Shown: positions 14,684-23,630, counted from the stretch's first letter. The stretch: DNA of 64,000 nt from Pontibacillus yanchengensis (GCF_009856295.1 NZ_WMEU01000007.1:62001-126000); one strand, 5' to 3'. Notes: generated from the sequence alone by a model not told the origin. Translations and numbers: made by a program.

Positions 14684-17344
14684 TTAATCTATTAATTTTA
14701 GATTTCCGTTTCGATATTGATACGTACTAGTCGAGTCATCCTCGCTACCAGTCTTAATAACATACTGATCTCCGTTTTTTTCTAACCGTGCATAGTCGCT
14801 ACCTATTGCATCTCCAACATTAATGCGGTCGAACGTCTCAAAATGAGGAATATAAAAGACAGTTGTAAACGGCTTTAACTGGTGCCCGCCTTCTGTAGAT
14901 ACCATTTCTTCATCCCCATCCGCATCCACATCGATTTCTTGGAAATTTGGAATCGAGGCTATTATCTTGAAATAACTTCCTTGCTCTTGAGTTGGGTTAA
15001 AGCCAATGATATAAGTTTGTTGCACGAAACCACCATCTACCTCATTGGATCCATTGATTACAATTTCTCGGTTTTCATCTGAAGTATATTGTTCTGTATC
15101 AATCTGAATGGAATCGTCCTTATACCCTACTCTCCCTACTCGAAACCATTTATTATCATACCGAATGTAAGCGAAGGCAGGAGCATTGGCTTTAGTTGTA
15201 TTGCCATTAGCAAATATGTGAACGGTAGCTTCTTCTCCATTCCCTAAAGGTAGTGGAGATGTCTTATTGATTTCTTCCCACATTGAGTATGGATCATCCC
15301 GTTGAATCGAATCCAGACCCCAAACGGAACTTTGAAACGCATGAGCATTAATGGTATCTTTAGCAACTCGTTGCCAGCCATTTTGTTTATTTTCGAATGA
15401 TAAGTAAGCATTTTCATCAAATTCTCTGTTTTCAAATCTCACATTTAGTCTGCTAGGATCATCCCATCCATAAATGGTTGCTGTACCAGCATTACTGTTA
15501 TAGGAATGAATCGTCTCTCCTTCGAGCTGATTGTTGTTGTCTAGCGTATAAATCGATACTCCCTCATTGTGATCGTTAGCGTCTTTTTGATTGTTCAAGG
15601 ATTGGATAACAGCAATTTGATGGTCAGGACCCCAAACTGGTTCTTGTGTGGCTTCTTTCATCGATGTATATGACAAATCATCCATGTTAAAAACATTCCA
15701 ATTAAATAGCGTATAGCTTGTCAGTACATACTTGTTGTCAGAGGACCAAGTAAAAGAACGAACATTTTGTATGTCTTCTTGTTCTGGAATGATTAGACGA
15801 GGAGATTCTTCTCCCACTTCCCATATTTTTATACTTCTTAGTCGAGTATCCTTATTTTCTTCTACATAAATAACCTTTTTGTTATTTCCGCTCCATGACA
15901 TATGTTTAACATTCGTATCATCACGTAAATATAAATAACGTTCAATGAAAGATTGAGAGTAAGGTGCGTATGACGTTGCATCCACCTTCATCCACTCATC
16001 GTCTTGTTTTTCAAAAAATAAATCTTTTGCTATCCCTTCATTAGCTAATAGCTTATTGATCTTTATACCTGTAGGAGAAGTACGTTGTATGGAGTAATCA
16101 TAAGGCTTATCGTCTTGTACACCTGATGCTATCACTTTCTCTTCACGATTACTCAAACTATAATGTGTAATTTGTTCATACTCTTTGTCGTTTGATTGAA
16201 TATACTCTTGGAAGAACAATCCATTCCCCTCGTCCTCCCAATTAACATTATGCAGCTTAGCTTCAAACGACTGTTCCATTACTCCCCTTTTTTCTACATC
16301 GATAAAGGTTAAAGAAGTTGTTTGTTCACCGCCATCCCTGTACATTACGATATACCTTCCATTCGGAGACCATCGGAACTCATGATTAAAGTATTCTATT
16401 TGTTTTAGGATGGTTGGCTCCTCCTCCGATCTATGTTGAAGCGCAATTTCGTATTGTCCATCTTCTGTACCTTGTACAAAGAGAAGCAACTCACCACCAG
16501 GTGCGTACTGCATATATTCAAGGTTAGGTTGACTTTTTATCTCCCCATGGAATTCATAGACAGATTGTTTCTCCTGTTGTTCTTCATTCTCCTCTCCTAC
16601 ATTTTCTGCAGGATTACTTTGTGTTTGGCTTTGACCTCGATCTGTTATAACATAGACAGCTGTCATTAATATAAGCGCAGCACTAACTCCGGCTACCATC
16701 CCCTTCTTATTTGAGGATTTTTTTATGTGTAGTGGTTTTCGATCATGTTTCCCTACTTCCAGTCGAAGCTCTTGTTTCATCATTTCTTTTCTTTCAAAAG
16801 GTATGGACACTGTTTTTGATAGTTTACTAAATACTTCTTTTATTTCATGCATTGAGTAAGGAAGGCTCTCTTCTAATGCTCTCCAAGCTATATCATATCT
16901 GTTCTTCACTTTTTTCTCACTAGATTGAAGCACCTCAGCTACTTCAGTAAAAGGAAACTCCATCAACAGAACCAAAAAAAGAACTTCTCTTTTATTTTCA
17001 GGTAATTTACAAAATGCTAGATAGATATCGTTATTTAAATCGTTCATATTCGTTTCTTCATCCAAAGGTACCTTTTGTTTTCCACGCCCACTTAGTAACC
17101 GCTTCCATATTGGATTAGAAGATTGTTCTGATGACTGTTGACTTATCACGTTATGTGCGATGGAAAACAGCCAAGTCTTCGGATACTGATGTTGTTGAAA
17201 TGAGGAAAAATGATGTAGCGCATGTTGGAAGGTGTCTTGAACAAGATGCTCTACCTCTTGGGATTGTATGGAATACACGAAATAACATTTTAACTCTTCA
17301 CAATATGCATCGAACCACTCTTCAACAACCATTCTCTCATTCAA
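14684..17344 (-). CDS. Membrane-tethered ECF sigma factor with large extracytoplasmic sensor domain
   Basis: An 886-residue single reading frame. Residues 1-75 are an ECF sigma region 2 (EHLVQDTFQHALHHF, then PKTWLFSIAHNVISQ) and 107-160 a region 4 (LPENKREVLFLVLLMEFPF, then TEVAEVLQSSEKKVKNRY). A basic linker (186-215) leads to one transmembrane helix (about 215-233, GMVAGVSAALILMTAVYVIT). The following 650 residues are Glu/Asn/Gln-rich with repeated WSPNGRY, WSGNNKK, WSSDNKY and WGPDHQ units, which look like TolB/WD40-type propeller blades, and then a DVDADGDEEM acidic motif near residue 800. Topology should be sigma inside, sensor outside. No separate anti-sigma gene is adjacent, so the tether itself may hold the sigma inactive. 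This last point is inference. Confidence 0.82.
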   Translation of the reverse strand: MNERMVVEEWFDAYCEELKCYFVYSIQSQEVEHLVQDTFQHALHHFSSFQQHQYPKTWLFSIAHNVISQQSSEQSSNPIWKRLLSGRGKQKVPLDEETNMNDLNNDIYLAFCKLPENKREVLFLVLLMEFPFTEVAEVLQSSEKKVKNRYDIAWRALEESLPYSMHEIKEVFSKLSKTVSIPFERKEMMKQELRLEVGKHDRKPLHIKKSSNKKGMVAGVSAALILMTAVYVITDRGQSQTQSNPAENVGEENEEQQEKQSVYEFHGEIKSQPNLEYMQYAPGGELLLFVQGTEDGQYEIALQHRSEEEPTILKQIEYFNHEFRWSPNGRYIVMYRDGGEQTTSLTFIDVEKRGVMEQSFEAKLHNVNWEDEGNGLFFQEYIQSNDKEYEQITHYSLSNREEKVIASGVQDDKPYDYSIQRTSPTGIKINKLLANEGIAKDLFFEKQDDEWMKVDATSYAPYSQSFIERYLYLRDDTNVKHMSWSGNNKKVIYVEENKDTRLRSIKIWEVGEESPRLIIPEQEDIQNVRSFTWSSDNKYVLTSYTLFNWNVFNMDDLSYTSMKEATQEPVWGPDHQIAVIQSLNNQKDANDHNEGVSIYTLDNNNQLEGETIHSYNSNAGTATIYGWDDPSRLNVRFENREFDENAYLSFENKQNGWQRVAKDTINAHAFQSSVWGLDSIQRDDPYSMWEEINKTSPLPLGNGEEATVHIFANGNTTKANAPAFAYIRYDNKWFRVGRVGYKDDSIQIDTEQYTSDENREIVINGSNEVDGGFVQQTYIIGFNPTQEQGSYFKIIASIPNFQEIDVDADGDEEMVSTEGGHQLKPFTTVFYIPHFETFDRINVGDAIGSDYARLEKNGDQYVIKTGSEDDSTSTYQYRNGNLKLID

Positions 17345-17814
17345 GCATCACACCTACTTTCCTTTAGAATCTCGTTTACAAATCATTATTTCTTTCATTT
17401 TAAAGCATTTTCATTCCTTTTTTTAGTGAAAGGCTATGTTTGATATAGTTTCTAAGAAAAAAATGAATCAGACAGATTAAAGCAGATTTATTCCATTTTA
17501 AAAAGAGGAATTACTTTTCTTTATATAGTAGTTATTCTAGAAAGAATATCGATACTGAAAAGGAGATAGATATACATTGGGAAAACACTCCTATCTGTTC
17601 ATGAATTCATGGAAGAAGTTACCCTGAAGCCGTTCAATTAGCAAAACATCGGGTGTCAGAAGAAAAATTATTAAACCCTCAACAATTTAGCTTGAGATGT
17701 GTACCACATGATGGTTAACAATTTACTGCATACACATAAAAGAATGACTTAAACATAAGAAGACAAGTCAATGACTTGTCTTCTATCTCATGATTATTCA
17801 CGTTTTTCCATTTA
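17345..17814. other. 470-base intergenic region with a possible decayed short gene
   Basis: AT-rich. On the plus strand AAAAGGAGATAG at 17559 looks like a ribosome site, followed by coding-like but frameshifted sequence. One frame reads YPEAVQLAKHRVSEEKLLNP and continues to PHDG-stop (about 17620-17718). No intact frame joins them. I recognise no family. Confidence 0.35.
17757..17786 (-). terminator. Probable terminator of the carbonic anhydrase gene
   Basis: Arms AGAAGACAAGTC/GACTTGTCTTCT around three bases, about 30 bases past the stop. The T-run on the minus strand is weak. Confidence 0.5.
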
Positions 17815-18369
17815 TTATTGCTTATCGACTACCGTCAGTTCCCCTGTTTCCGGAGAGATTACAAGGCCATGAACCGGCGTATTTTTTGGAAGAAACGGGT
17901 GCTTACGTATAAGGTCGACACTATTTTGCACACTTTCCTCTACATCATCAAAACCCTTCAACCACTGTTCCACATCGACACCTGCATACTCCAAAGCTTC
18001 AAGGCTTGAACGATCCATCCCACTCTCAAGTGCTTTGTCAATAATTGGTTCTGATTTCAACCCCGTCATTCCACAACCGTAATGCCCAATAACCGCCACT
18101 TCATCTGCTTGCAATTCGTAAAGGGCTACAATGATACTTCTCATAATACTACCAAACGGATGAGAAATAATAGCACCTGCATTTTTAATGATTTTGGCGT
18201 CGCCATTTCCTAAATTCATGGCACGTGGCAACAATTCCAATAGACGTGTGTCCATACATGTTAGGATGACAATTTTCTTGTCCGGAAACTTAGTCGTTAT
18301 GTATTTTTCATACTCTTTGTTCTCCACAAACTTCTTGTTGTACTCCAACATTGAATCAATTACAGACAT
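17815..18369 (-). CDS. Beta-class carbonic anhydrase
   Basis: Cytoplasmic zinc enzyme for CO2/bicarbonate interconversion, 184 residues. Zinc ligands and catalytic pair are visible: C38-M-D40-T-R42, H96 and C99 in GHYGCG. The Gly-rich dimer segment NAGAIISHPFGS is also typical. The start at 18369 (MSVIDSM) is set by AAAGGAGG eight bases upstream; the frame extends to 18402 without a ribosome site. It stands alone between long intergenic spaces. The PEP carboxylase at 51162 uses bicarbonate, so the two may be metabolically linked, though the sequence shows no co-regulation. Confidence 0.93.
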   Translation of the reverse strand: MSVIDSMLEYNKKFVENKEYEKYITTKFPDKKIVILTCMDTRLLELLPRAMNLGNGDAKIIKNAGAIISHPFGSIMRSIIVALYELQADEVAVIGHYGCGMTGLKSEPIIDKALESGMDRSSLEALEYAGVDVEQWLKGFDDVEESVQNSVDLIRKHPFLPKNTPVHGLVISPETGELTVVDKQ

Positions 18370-18589
18370 AAAGATGTCCTCCTTTTTTATAAAAAAGTAC
18401 ATGTTTTTTGGTTAAATGTCTAGTACTTCGTTTCACGTAATTTTATTATATCGTATTTAGCAGTTAAAGGCATAATTGCATAATTGGTTTATAAATTAAT
18501 AGGGAAGTTATTCCATAATTGAGGCATAATCTTAAAGCTTGGATTCGAGACATTGTAGTGACTTCAAACATTGTTGTGGAGGCGACTGC

Positions 18590-18770
18590 GATTTTGTCGA
18601 CGTTTAGCGCCATGGCTGGGGTCGGGCTTGCACTCAAATGCGCTGGAAGCTTTTGCGAGCGAGTTTTCGAAATTAGGAGGAAGTTTCTAAATATAGGAGC
18701 GACTTTTTAATTTTTGGAGCGACTCTCACCAAATTCAGGGCAACTTTTTCAAAATAGGAGCGACCGCCCA
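18590..18770 (+). repeat. GGAGCGAC-containing degenerate tandem repeat
   Basis: The motif TAGGAGCGAC or TTGGAGCGAC recurs at about 18697, 18715 and 18757, with a variant TCAGGGCAAC between, each followed by a T- or A-rich stretch and spaced 19-24 bases. An upstream segment (18590-18690) holds GGCGACTGCG and GCGCTGGAAGC pieces. No open frame fits the repeats. It lies in the 585-base space between the carbonic anhydrase and SDR genes. Confidence 0.6.
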
Positions 18771-18824
18771 TATTTCCTTTCCCGGCTATGTTCCACGGCC
18801 ACCTTTATTCTATCGAAAGCCACA

Positions 18825-18876
18825 GAAACATCCCTACTGCCCAAATTATCTTGAATTCAAATCCTCAAGATAATGG
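18825..18876 (+). repeat. Dispersed dyad element D1
   Basis: GAAACATCCCT is followed by an inverted repeat with perfect 10-bp arms ATTATCTTGA (18845-18854) and TCAAGATAAT (18865-18874). The left arm and spacer contain TTGAATTCAA. A near copy is at 25507-25558 and the core resembles an MhqR half-box. Confidence 0.7.
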
Positions 18877-18907
18877 AGGAATTACGGAATACGCTGTTAA
18901 AAGTTAA

Positions 18908-18943
18908 AAAAAGAAATCCTAGCAATATGTTAGGATTTCTTTT
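18908..18943 (-). terminator. Terminator of the SDR gene at 18955
   Basis: Arms AAATCCTAgCA/TGTTAGGATTT with A- and T-runs on both sides. It lies just past the stop on the minus strand. Confidence 0.85.
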
Positions 18944-18954
18944 TCTCTTTTATT

Positions 18955-19947
18955 CTATTTCCCACATTTTTGACTCAAAGAAGCTTCTTTAGATGGTTCT
19001 AGCCCAATACCATCTTTCATATCTGTATTGTCTCTTGATATAAACCATTTTCTTGTGTCTTCAATAGTTTGAGTAATGGAACGGAAAGTAAGACCTTTCT
19101 CTCTCGCTTTTTTATTAGAAACGAGGAAAAATCCATGTGGATGTTCATCTGATTTAGGAATCCATAATGGTAGCTCTGTCCATCGTTGTACATTATTTTC
19201 TAGTAAGCACTCATCACTAACCCACTTATCTTCTGCCTCTGGGCTTACCTGAATCAGTTTGTTTACAAAGTCCTTCATCGTAACTTCTTCCTCATACCCG
19301 ACTGCATTAAAGGTACCTGTTTCTCTTTTCTCAGCCATGTCGATAGTCCATTTTGCAAGATCACGGACATCAATCCATTGCACAGGACGATTTTCTTCAC
19401 CTGGAACTAGTACTTCTCCTCCACGAGCGAAACGCATTACCCAATACGTAAATCGGTCAGTAGGATCATGTGGACCGACAACCAGACCAGGTCGAATGTT
19501 CAATGTACGATTCGGCATGATATTCTCTATTGTTTGCTCGCATAAAGCCTTTAATGGTCCATATGTCTCTCCATTTATCTCTTGAACACTCTCATCCTCC
19601 AGTTTTCCTACAGGATGCGTTTCATCTACATAGATTTCCTGGAAATGGTCATATGCAGAAACAGATGAAATAAAGATATACTGTTGCACTGTGTCTTTCA
19701 AAAGGGACGCTGTTTCAGCGACCACACCCGGCAAATAACCTGATGTATCAATTACTACGTCCCATTCTTTTCCTTTTAAGCTCTCAAGGTTGGAGGAACG
19801 ATCACCTGTAAGTTTTTCGACATTTGGAAATAACTCTTGATTCGTTTGGCCTCTATTAAATAAAGTGACTTCATGACCTTTTTTCAGAGCTGCTTCTGTA
19901 ATATGACGTCCCACAAACTGTGTTCCCCCTAAAATAAGTATTTTCAT
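18955..19947 (-). CDS. NAD-dependent epimerase/dehydratase (extended-like SDR)
   Basis: Protein of 330 residues. The N-terminal NAD-binding motif is GGTQFVGRHI (6-15), and Y-G-P-L-K (in ETYGPLKALCEQ, near 139-143) gives the catalytic YxxxK. Then comes the substrate half with RPGLVVGPHDPTDRFTYWV and PVQWIDVRDLAKW. This matches the chloroplast-RNA-binding-protein-like/epimerase group in Bacillaceae whose substrate is unknown. The start at 19947 is supported by AAAGGAGG nine bases upstream; the frame extends to 19971 without another ribosome site. Monocistronic with its own terminator. Confidence 0.85.
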   Translation of the reverse strand: MKILILGGTQFVGRHITEAALKKGHEVTLFNRGQTNQELFPNVEKLTGDRSSNLESLKGKEWDVVIDTSGYLPGVVAETASLLKDTVQQYIFISSVSAYDHFQEIYVDETHPVGKLEDESVQEINGETYGPLKALCEQTIENIMPNRTLNIRPGLVVGPHDPTDRFTYWVMRFARGGEVLVPGEENRPVQWIDVRDLAKWTIDMAEKRETGTFNAVGYEEEVTMKDFVNKLIQVSPEAEDKWVSDECLLENNVQRWTELPLWIPKSDEHPHGFFLVSNKKAREKGLTFRSITQTIEDTRKWFISRDNTDMKDGIGLEPSKEASLSQKCGK

Positions 19948-20265
19948 GTCATTTTCCTCCTTTATCCTCACTCATTCTTCATTTATAATCCGTTCAAACA
20001 TTTCAATTAGGAAGGAAGGCTTCCTTAGCATTCTTTTATGAAATATCACTCTTTCCCCACAATGTCTTTACCCTCGCAAATGTGACTCCACACTCAGAAA
20101 GGAATATTATGGTTAAAGAAACAATGATACATGCTCTAATTAGCATAAGAATTAAAAGATACAAGAGTAAGAACTTATGATTACTTTACTACAAAAAAAA
20201 GCGTTCCCTTTTACCCCACATATTGGCAAGGACTAAAAGGAAACACCATGATAAAAAATAAAAGG
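19948..20265. other. 318-base intergenic region
   Basis: AT-rich; apart from the terminator at 20192-20247 I see no gene or known regulatory element. Confidence 0.5.
20192..20247 (-). terminator. Terminator of the YkvA-like gene
   Basis: On the minus strand GTTTCCTTTTAGTCC pairs imperfectly with GGGTAAAAGGGAACGC, followed by seven Ts. Confidence 0.7.
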
Positions 20266-20550
20266 CTATTTATTAACTTGTACATCATATTTATCTCGTA
20301 AGGATTGAGGTGCCATCTTCACAATTTGTTGCAAAACAAATGTGAGCACAGTAACGTCATCCAGGAAGCCTATCAATCCAAGAAAGTCAGGAATTAAATC
20401 GAATGGAAATAACACATATCCAACGATCAGCAACGCAGAAAAAAATTTCTTATTCCGATCCACCTCATAGGAACGAAAGAATTCCATTAAAAAAGGAATG
20501 GATTTTTTAAGATTAAATAAAAACCGTATCCGTCTCCAAAATCTCAGCAT
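20266..20550 (-). CDS. YkvA family protein (DUF1232)
   Basis: A 94-residue membrane-associated protein. The DUF1232 core is clear: ALLIVGYVLFPFDLIPDFLG followed by LIGFLDDVTVLTFVLQQIV (about 40-80), with the conserved P-DLIPD and LDD elements. The N terminus is basic and amphipathic (MLRFWRRIRFLFNLKKS). The function of the family is unknown. AGGAGAAGC precedes the ATG. Confidence 0.85.
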   Translation of the reverse strand: MLRFWRRIRFLFNLKKSIPFLMEFFRSYEVDRNKKFFSALLIVGYVLFPFDLIPDFLGLIGFLDDVTVLTFVLQQIVKMAPQSLRDKYDVQVNK

Positions 20551-20665
20551 AAAGCTTCTCCTTTGATAAGCAGTTTACAGTATCCATTCCCATATCCTAG
20601 AGATTTCTAACACATATCAGGTCGAAGAATGAGCCCTGGACATATTATTGTCCAGGACTTTTCAC

Positions 20666-20863
20666 TTAAACTCTAATATGATAGGTGAGGTAATCAATGC
20701 TAATAAAACATGAGGTACAATATTTAAGTATATTTCCCCCCATAGATTGCTCATCACCATACATACCATAAGCAATAAACAAGACAATTCCTGTTAAAAT
20801 GATAAGAGCAAAAATAAGAAAAATTACTTTCCAAAGAACCGTTCCGCTATGTTTGGTTGCCAT
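20666..20863 (-). CDS. Small single-pass membrane protein, unknown
   Basis: A 65-residue protein with one hydrophobic helix (about 11-34, WKVIFLIFALIILTGIVLFI). A short outer or inner tail follows with GDEQSMGGNILKYCTSCF, where C49 and C52 could form a CxxC. AAAGGAGTGATTGG directly before the ATG supports translation. I do not recognise a family. Confidence 0.6.
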   Translation of the reverse strand: MATKHSGTVLWKVIFLIFALIILTGIVLFIAYGMYGDEQSMGGNILKYCTSCFISIDYLTYHIRV

Positions 20864-20943
20864 CCAATCACTCCTTTCATACAGCCCTTAGAGTGCTCGT
20901 ATTGGCAACACTTTATTCTTGTTGTCGCTTCGGCAGAAGAACA

Positions 20944-21387
20944 TTATGTCTTTACTAGCATATCTAAATGCGGAATCCCATCTTCCATATACACTTCTGT
21001 AATTTCTTTAAATCCTAAAGACTGATAAAACTCAAGTAGATAGTGTTGTGCTTGAATCTTAATATATCTCTCGCCCCAAGTCTCTGTTAAAAGAGATAGG
21101 GCACGATCTAACATCTCTCTTGCATATCCATTCCCTCTATAATCCTTGTGAACAAAAATCCGTCCTATGGAAGCTTCTTCATATTTAATGCCCCCTTGAA
21201 ATAGCCGGCAATATGCTACAATCGTCCCTTCATCTTCAAGCCATAAATGATGTGCCTGTTGATCATACCCATCTATCTCCGAATAAGGACAATTTTGCTC
21301 GACAACAAAGACCTGTATTCTCTCAGCTAAAATAGTGTATAGTTGCTCTTTTGTTAACTCACTGTATGATTTTAACTTCCACTCCAT
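20944..21387 (-). CDS. ElaA-type GNAT N-acetyltransferase
   Basis: A 147-residue acetyltransferase. The ElaA hallmark FVVEQNCPYSEIDGYD lies near the N terminus, and the acetyl-CoA loop is IFVHKDYRGNGYAREML (about 93-109). The C-terminal QAQHYLLEFYQSLGF segment is also typical. The substrate is unknown. The start at 21387 (MEWKLKSY) is favoured by AGGAAGG nine bases upstream; the frame extends to 21411. Confidence 0.88.
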   Translation of the reverse strand: MEWKLKSYSELTKEQLYTILAERIQVFVVEQNCPYSEIDGYDQQAHHLWLEDEGTIVAYCRLFQGGIKYEEASIGRIFVHKDYRGNGYAREMLDRALSLLTETWGERYIKIQAQHYLLEFYQSLGFKEITEVYMEDGIPHLDMLVKT

Positions 21388-21486
21388 TAGAGGCATCCTT
21401 CCTATTTCCAATTTCTAATCGTAATTTTCCTATTTAGAGTGTAGCAAATTTCCTTTCATTTATCAGCGCAGAGAAGTCAACCTTTA

Positions 21487-21517
21487 TTGTTAACCTTGTT
21501 TGTAACATGGTTGACAA
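21487..21517 (+). promoter_or_regulatory. BirA operator overlapping the bioY promoter
   Basis: TTGTTAACC (21487-21495), 13 bases, then GGTTGACAA (21509-21517). This is the biotin-repressor inverted repeat with one mismatch and a spacer one or two bases shorter than I expect. The right half contains the -35 TTGACA (21511-21516), with TATGCT (21535-21540) 18 bases on. Biotin-BirA binding would block the promoter. Confidence 0.8.
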
Positions 21518-21569
21518 TATGCTATAAACTGCTCTATGCTAGTATCAAACGAGTTAAGGAGGAAAATAT

Positions 21570-22169
21570 ATGAAAAAAGCAAAATGGTCGGCCCTTGATC
21601 TAACAATGGGGGGGTTATTTGTTGCCATGATGGCAGTCGGTGCTAATATTACTTCCATAGCCCCTTTTATGGTTATTGGGGGTGTACCGATAACACTTCA
21701 AACCTTCTTCGCTATTTTAGCGGGTGTCCTGCTAGGTAGTCGTTTAGGAGCCTTTTCCATGCTTACATATATGTTGCTAGGCCTAGCAGGCGCACCTATT
21801 TTCGCCCAATTTAAGGGCGGAGCAGCCACTTTACTAACACCAACATTTGGATTTATCGTTTCCTTTATTCTCATTGCATACATAGCGGGTAAATTAGTTG
21901 AGATGAAACGAAGCTTCCCGATGTATATCACGGCTGCCTTAGTAGCTATGGTGATTAATTATGTGTTCGGTACAAATTGGATGTATGCTGCTTATGTTCT
22001 TTGGTTTGATGCTCCAGAAGGATTCACCTATCAAATGGCATGGGCTTGGATGTTAGTTCCAATACCAAAAGACATTGTTCTTTCTATAATGGCTGGTGTA
22101 TTAGGCCAACGCATTGAAATAGGTGTTTTATCTAAAAGTAAATTTCGCAAGCAAAACCAAGCCGCATAA
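21570..22169 (+). CDS. bioY: Biotin transporter BioY
   Basis: ECF-type biotin-binding membrane protein of 199 residues with about six helices. The BioY signature is present as GGVPITLQTFFAILAGVLLG and LGLAGAPIFAQFKGGAATLL (about 36-90), with FGTNWMYA and the C-terminal PKDIVLSIMAGVLGQRI. It lies behind a BirA-type operator, so biotin supply represses it. AAGGAGGAAAATAT precedes the ATG. No ATPase or T subunit is adjacent; it would use a shared ECF module encoded elsewhere. Confidence 0.95.
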   Translation: MKKAKWSALDLTMGGLFVAMMAVGANITSIAPFMVIGGVPITLQTFFAILAGVLLGSRLGAFSMLTYMLLGLAGAPIFAQFKGGAATLLTPTFGFIVSFILIAYIAGKLVEMKRSFPMYITAALVAMVINYVFGTNWMYAAYVLWFDAPEGFTYQMAWAWMLVPIPKDIVLSIMAGVLGQRIEIGVLSKSKFRKQNQAA

Positions 22170-22360
22170 TCGAAAGGCAGGATAAACGTGTTACACCTAC
22201 CTATTGTCTCACAGTATTATGTCTATTCCGGTTTATAAACCCTTCTAAAAAATCCGTATTTCCGGTGAAGAGAAGTTAACTTCCGTAGCTTACAACCTCT
22301 TGGATTGTATCTAGCAAATTCAATGTTTGTTAGGGACTACTTAACCACTGCAGGTGAACG

Positions 22361-22425
22361 AAAGCTCAGGTCGCTCGTTTAGCGACGTATAGATTGCGGC
22401 CTCCACGTAGTTGGATATTACGTCG
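22361..22425 (+). repeat. Dispersed intergenic repeat, copy R3 (5' part only)
   Basis: AAAGCTCAGGTCGCTCGTTTAGCGACGTAT resembles the start of R9 and R8, and the element breaks off after about 65 bases. It lies in the 300-base space between the convergent bioY and CDF genes. Confidence 0.65.
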
Positions 22426-22465
22426 AAAAGAGCTGCTCAGCACGATTCACTGAACAGCTCTCCTT
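22423..22465 (-). terminator. Terminator of the CDF gene
   Basis: Arms AGAGCTGcTCAG/CTGAaCAGCTCT with TTTTC following on the minus strand. Confidence 0.75.
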
Positions 22466-22469
22466 CGGC

Positions 22470-23483
22470 TTATTGATCATCTGAATCTGGTGGAGACCAA
22501 GAAGCATGTCTTTCTCCTTCTTTAGGGTCCCAATCTTCTTCGTTATCCGTTTCAATAATCCCTAACGTCACATCCGATATATCTTTTTTTTGCAATAATT
22601 GATTCCAAACTTTAAATTTAATATCATCTGCTTCCTCTAGCGAAAGATCCTCTTCCAGTTCTAGTAATCCTTCCACATGATATGTTCTTCCTTCTTTCAC
22701 AATTCTCATACGTTTAATATCGACTACTTTGGGATGTTCTAGAATCTGTTTAGCTACATCTCTCTCTACATCAACAGGTGCAGCTACACCAATTAAACCA
22801 ATCATATTCTCATAACCAATACGAAAAGCAATAATTAGCATTAAAACTCCAATTAATAACGTCACAACTCCGTCTAAGATTGCAAAATTCGTGAATGTCA
22901 CGATTACTATACCAATTATGGCAAGTAACGCTCCCGTAACAGCTACTACATCTTCAAAAAATACAAGTCTTGTTGGAGGAGAAGCTTCCGAAAGGTGTTT
23001 GATGGAATTAGGAATAAAACTTAGCCCAGAAACCTCTACATGAGCTTCTGCGTTAATCTCTTTCATCACTTTAATAAGAATGGCCCCATCTATAATAACG
23101 TTGAAAAGAAGAATGCCTATATTAAGCCAGAACGCTCCAGACTCTTTCGGATGTTGAATGAGGTGCCATCCCTCTTTAATGGACTCATAACCTAATACCG
23201 TTACGATGATAACAGCCACCATAACGAAAATATTAATCACTCGACCAAATCCAGTCGGAAAACGCTTCGTCGGTTTTTTTTCCGCTAATACACTACCAAA
23301 AAATACAAAACCTTGATTCACCGAATCTGCCAGCGAATGAAATGTTGTAGCAAGCATTGCCCCACTGCCACTAAAATAGGCGCCGAATGCCTTTGCTATT
23401 GTAATCACAAGGTTTCCTAGAGCCGCAGTAGCAGAAGATGTATTTCCCTTTTTAATGAGTTCCTTCCACGATTGTGATTCCAT
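22470..23483 (-). CDS. Cation diffusion facilitator family transporter
   Basis: Metal-proton antiporter of 337 residues with six membrane helices and a C-terminal ferredoxin-like cytoplasmic domain (about 225-310). Helix II carries HSLADSVNQGFVFFG, giving the family His/Asp site, and the loop KRFPTGFGRVINIF is the CDF GFGR region. Helix V has HLSEASPPTRLVFFEDVVAV. The acidic C-terminal tail ends DPKEGERHASWSPPDSDDQ. The HSLADS-NQ form is nearer to ZnT9-like CDFs than to CzcD, and the metal cannot be assigned. The start at 23483 is set by AAGGAGGGAGAAC. Confidence 0.9.
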   Translation of the reverse strand: MESQSWKELIKKGNTSSATAALGNLVITIAKAFGAYFSGSGAMLATTFHSLADSVNQGFVFFGSVLAEKKPTKRFPTGFGRVINIFVMVAVIIVTVLGYESIKEGWHLIQHPKESGAFWLNIGILLFNVIIDGAILIKVMKEINAEAHVEVSGLSFIPNSIKHLSEASPPTRLVFFEDVVAVTGALLAIIGIVIVTFTNFAILDGVVTLLIGVLMLIIAFRIGYENMIGLIGVAAPVDVERDVAKQILEHPKVVDIKRMRIVKEGRTYHVEGLLELEEDLSLEEADDIKFKVWNQLLQKKDISDVTLGIIETDNEEDWDPKEGERHASWSPPDSDDQ

Positions 23484-23630
23484 GTTCTCCCTCCTTGCCA
23501 AACCACTTATACCCTTAGTATTGCTAAAACAGGGTTTTTAATGAGTCCCGACAGGAGATTTATTTGTGAAATCAATTTAGATATTATAATGGGTATTCCC
23601 TAAACGGTAAGGAATACCCATCTTCCGTCA

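Noticed and set aside
18519..18710. 63-codon frame in the carbonic anhydrase-SDR gap
   Set aside because: It lies in the GGAGCGAC repeat region, without a good ribosome site or a family.
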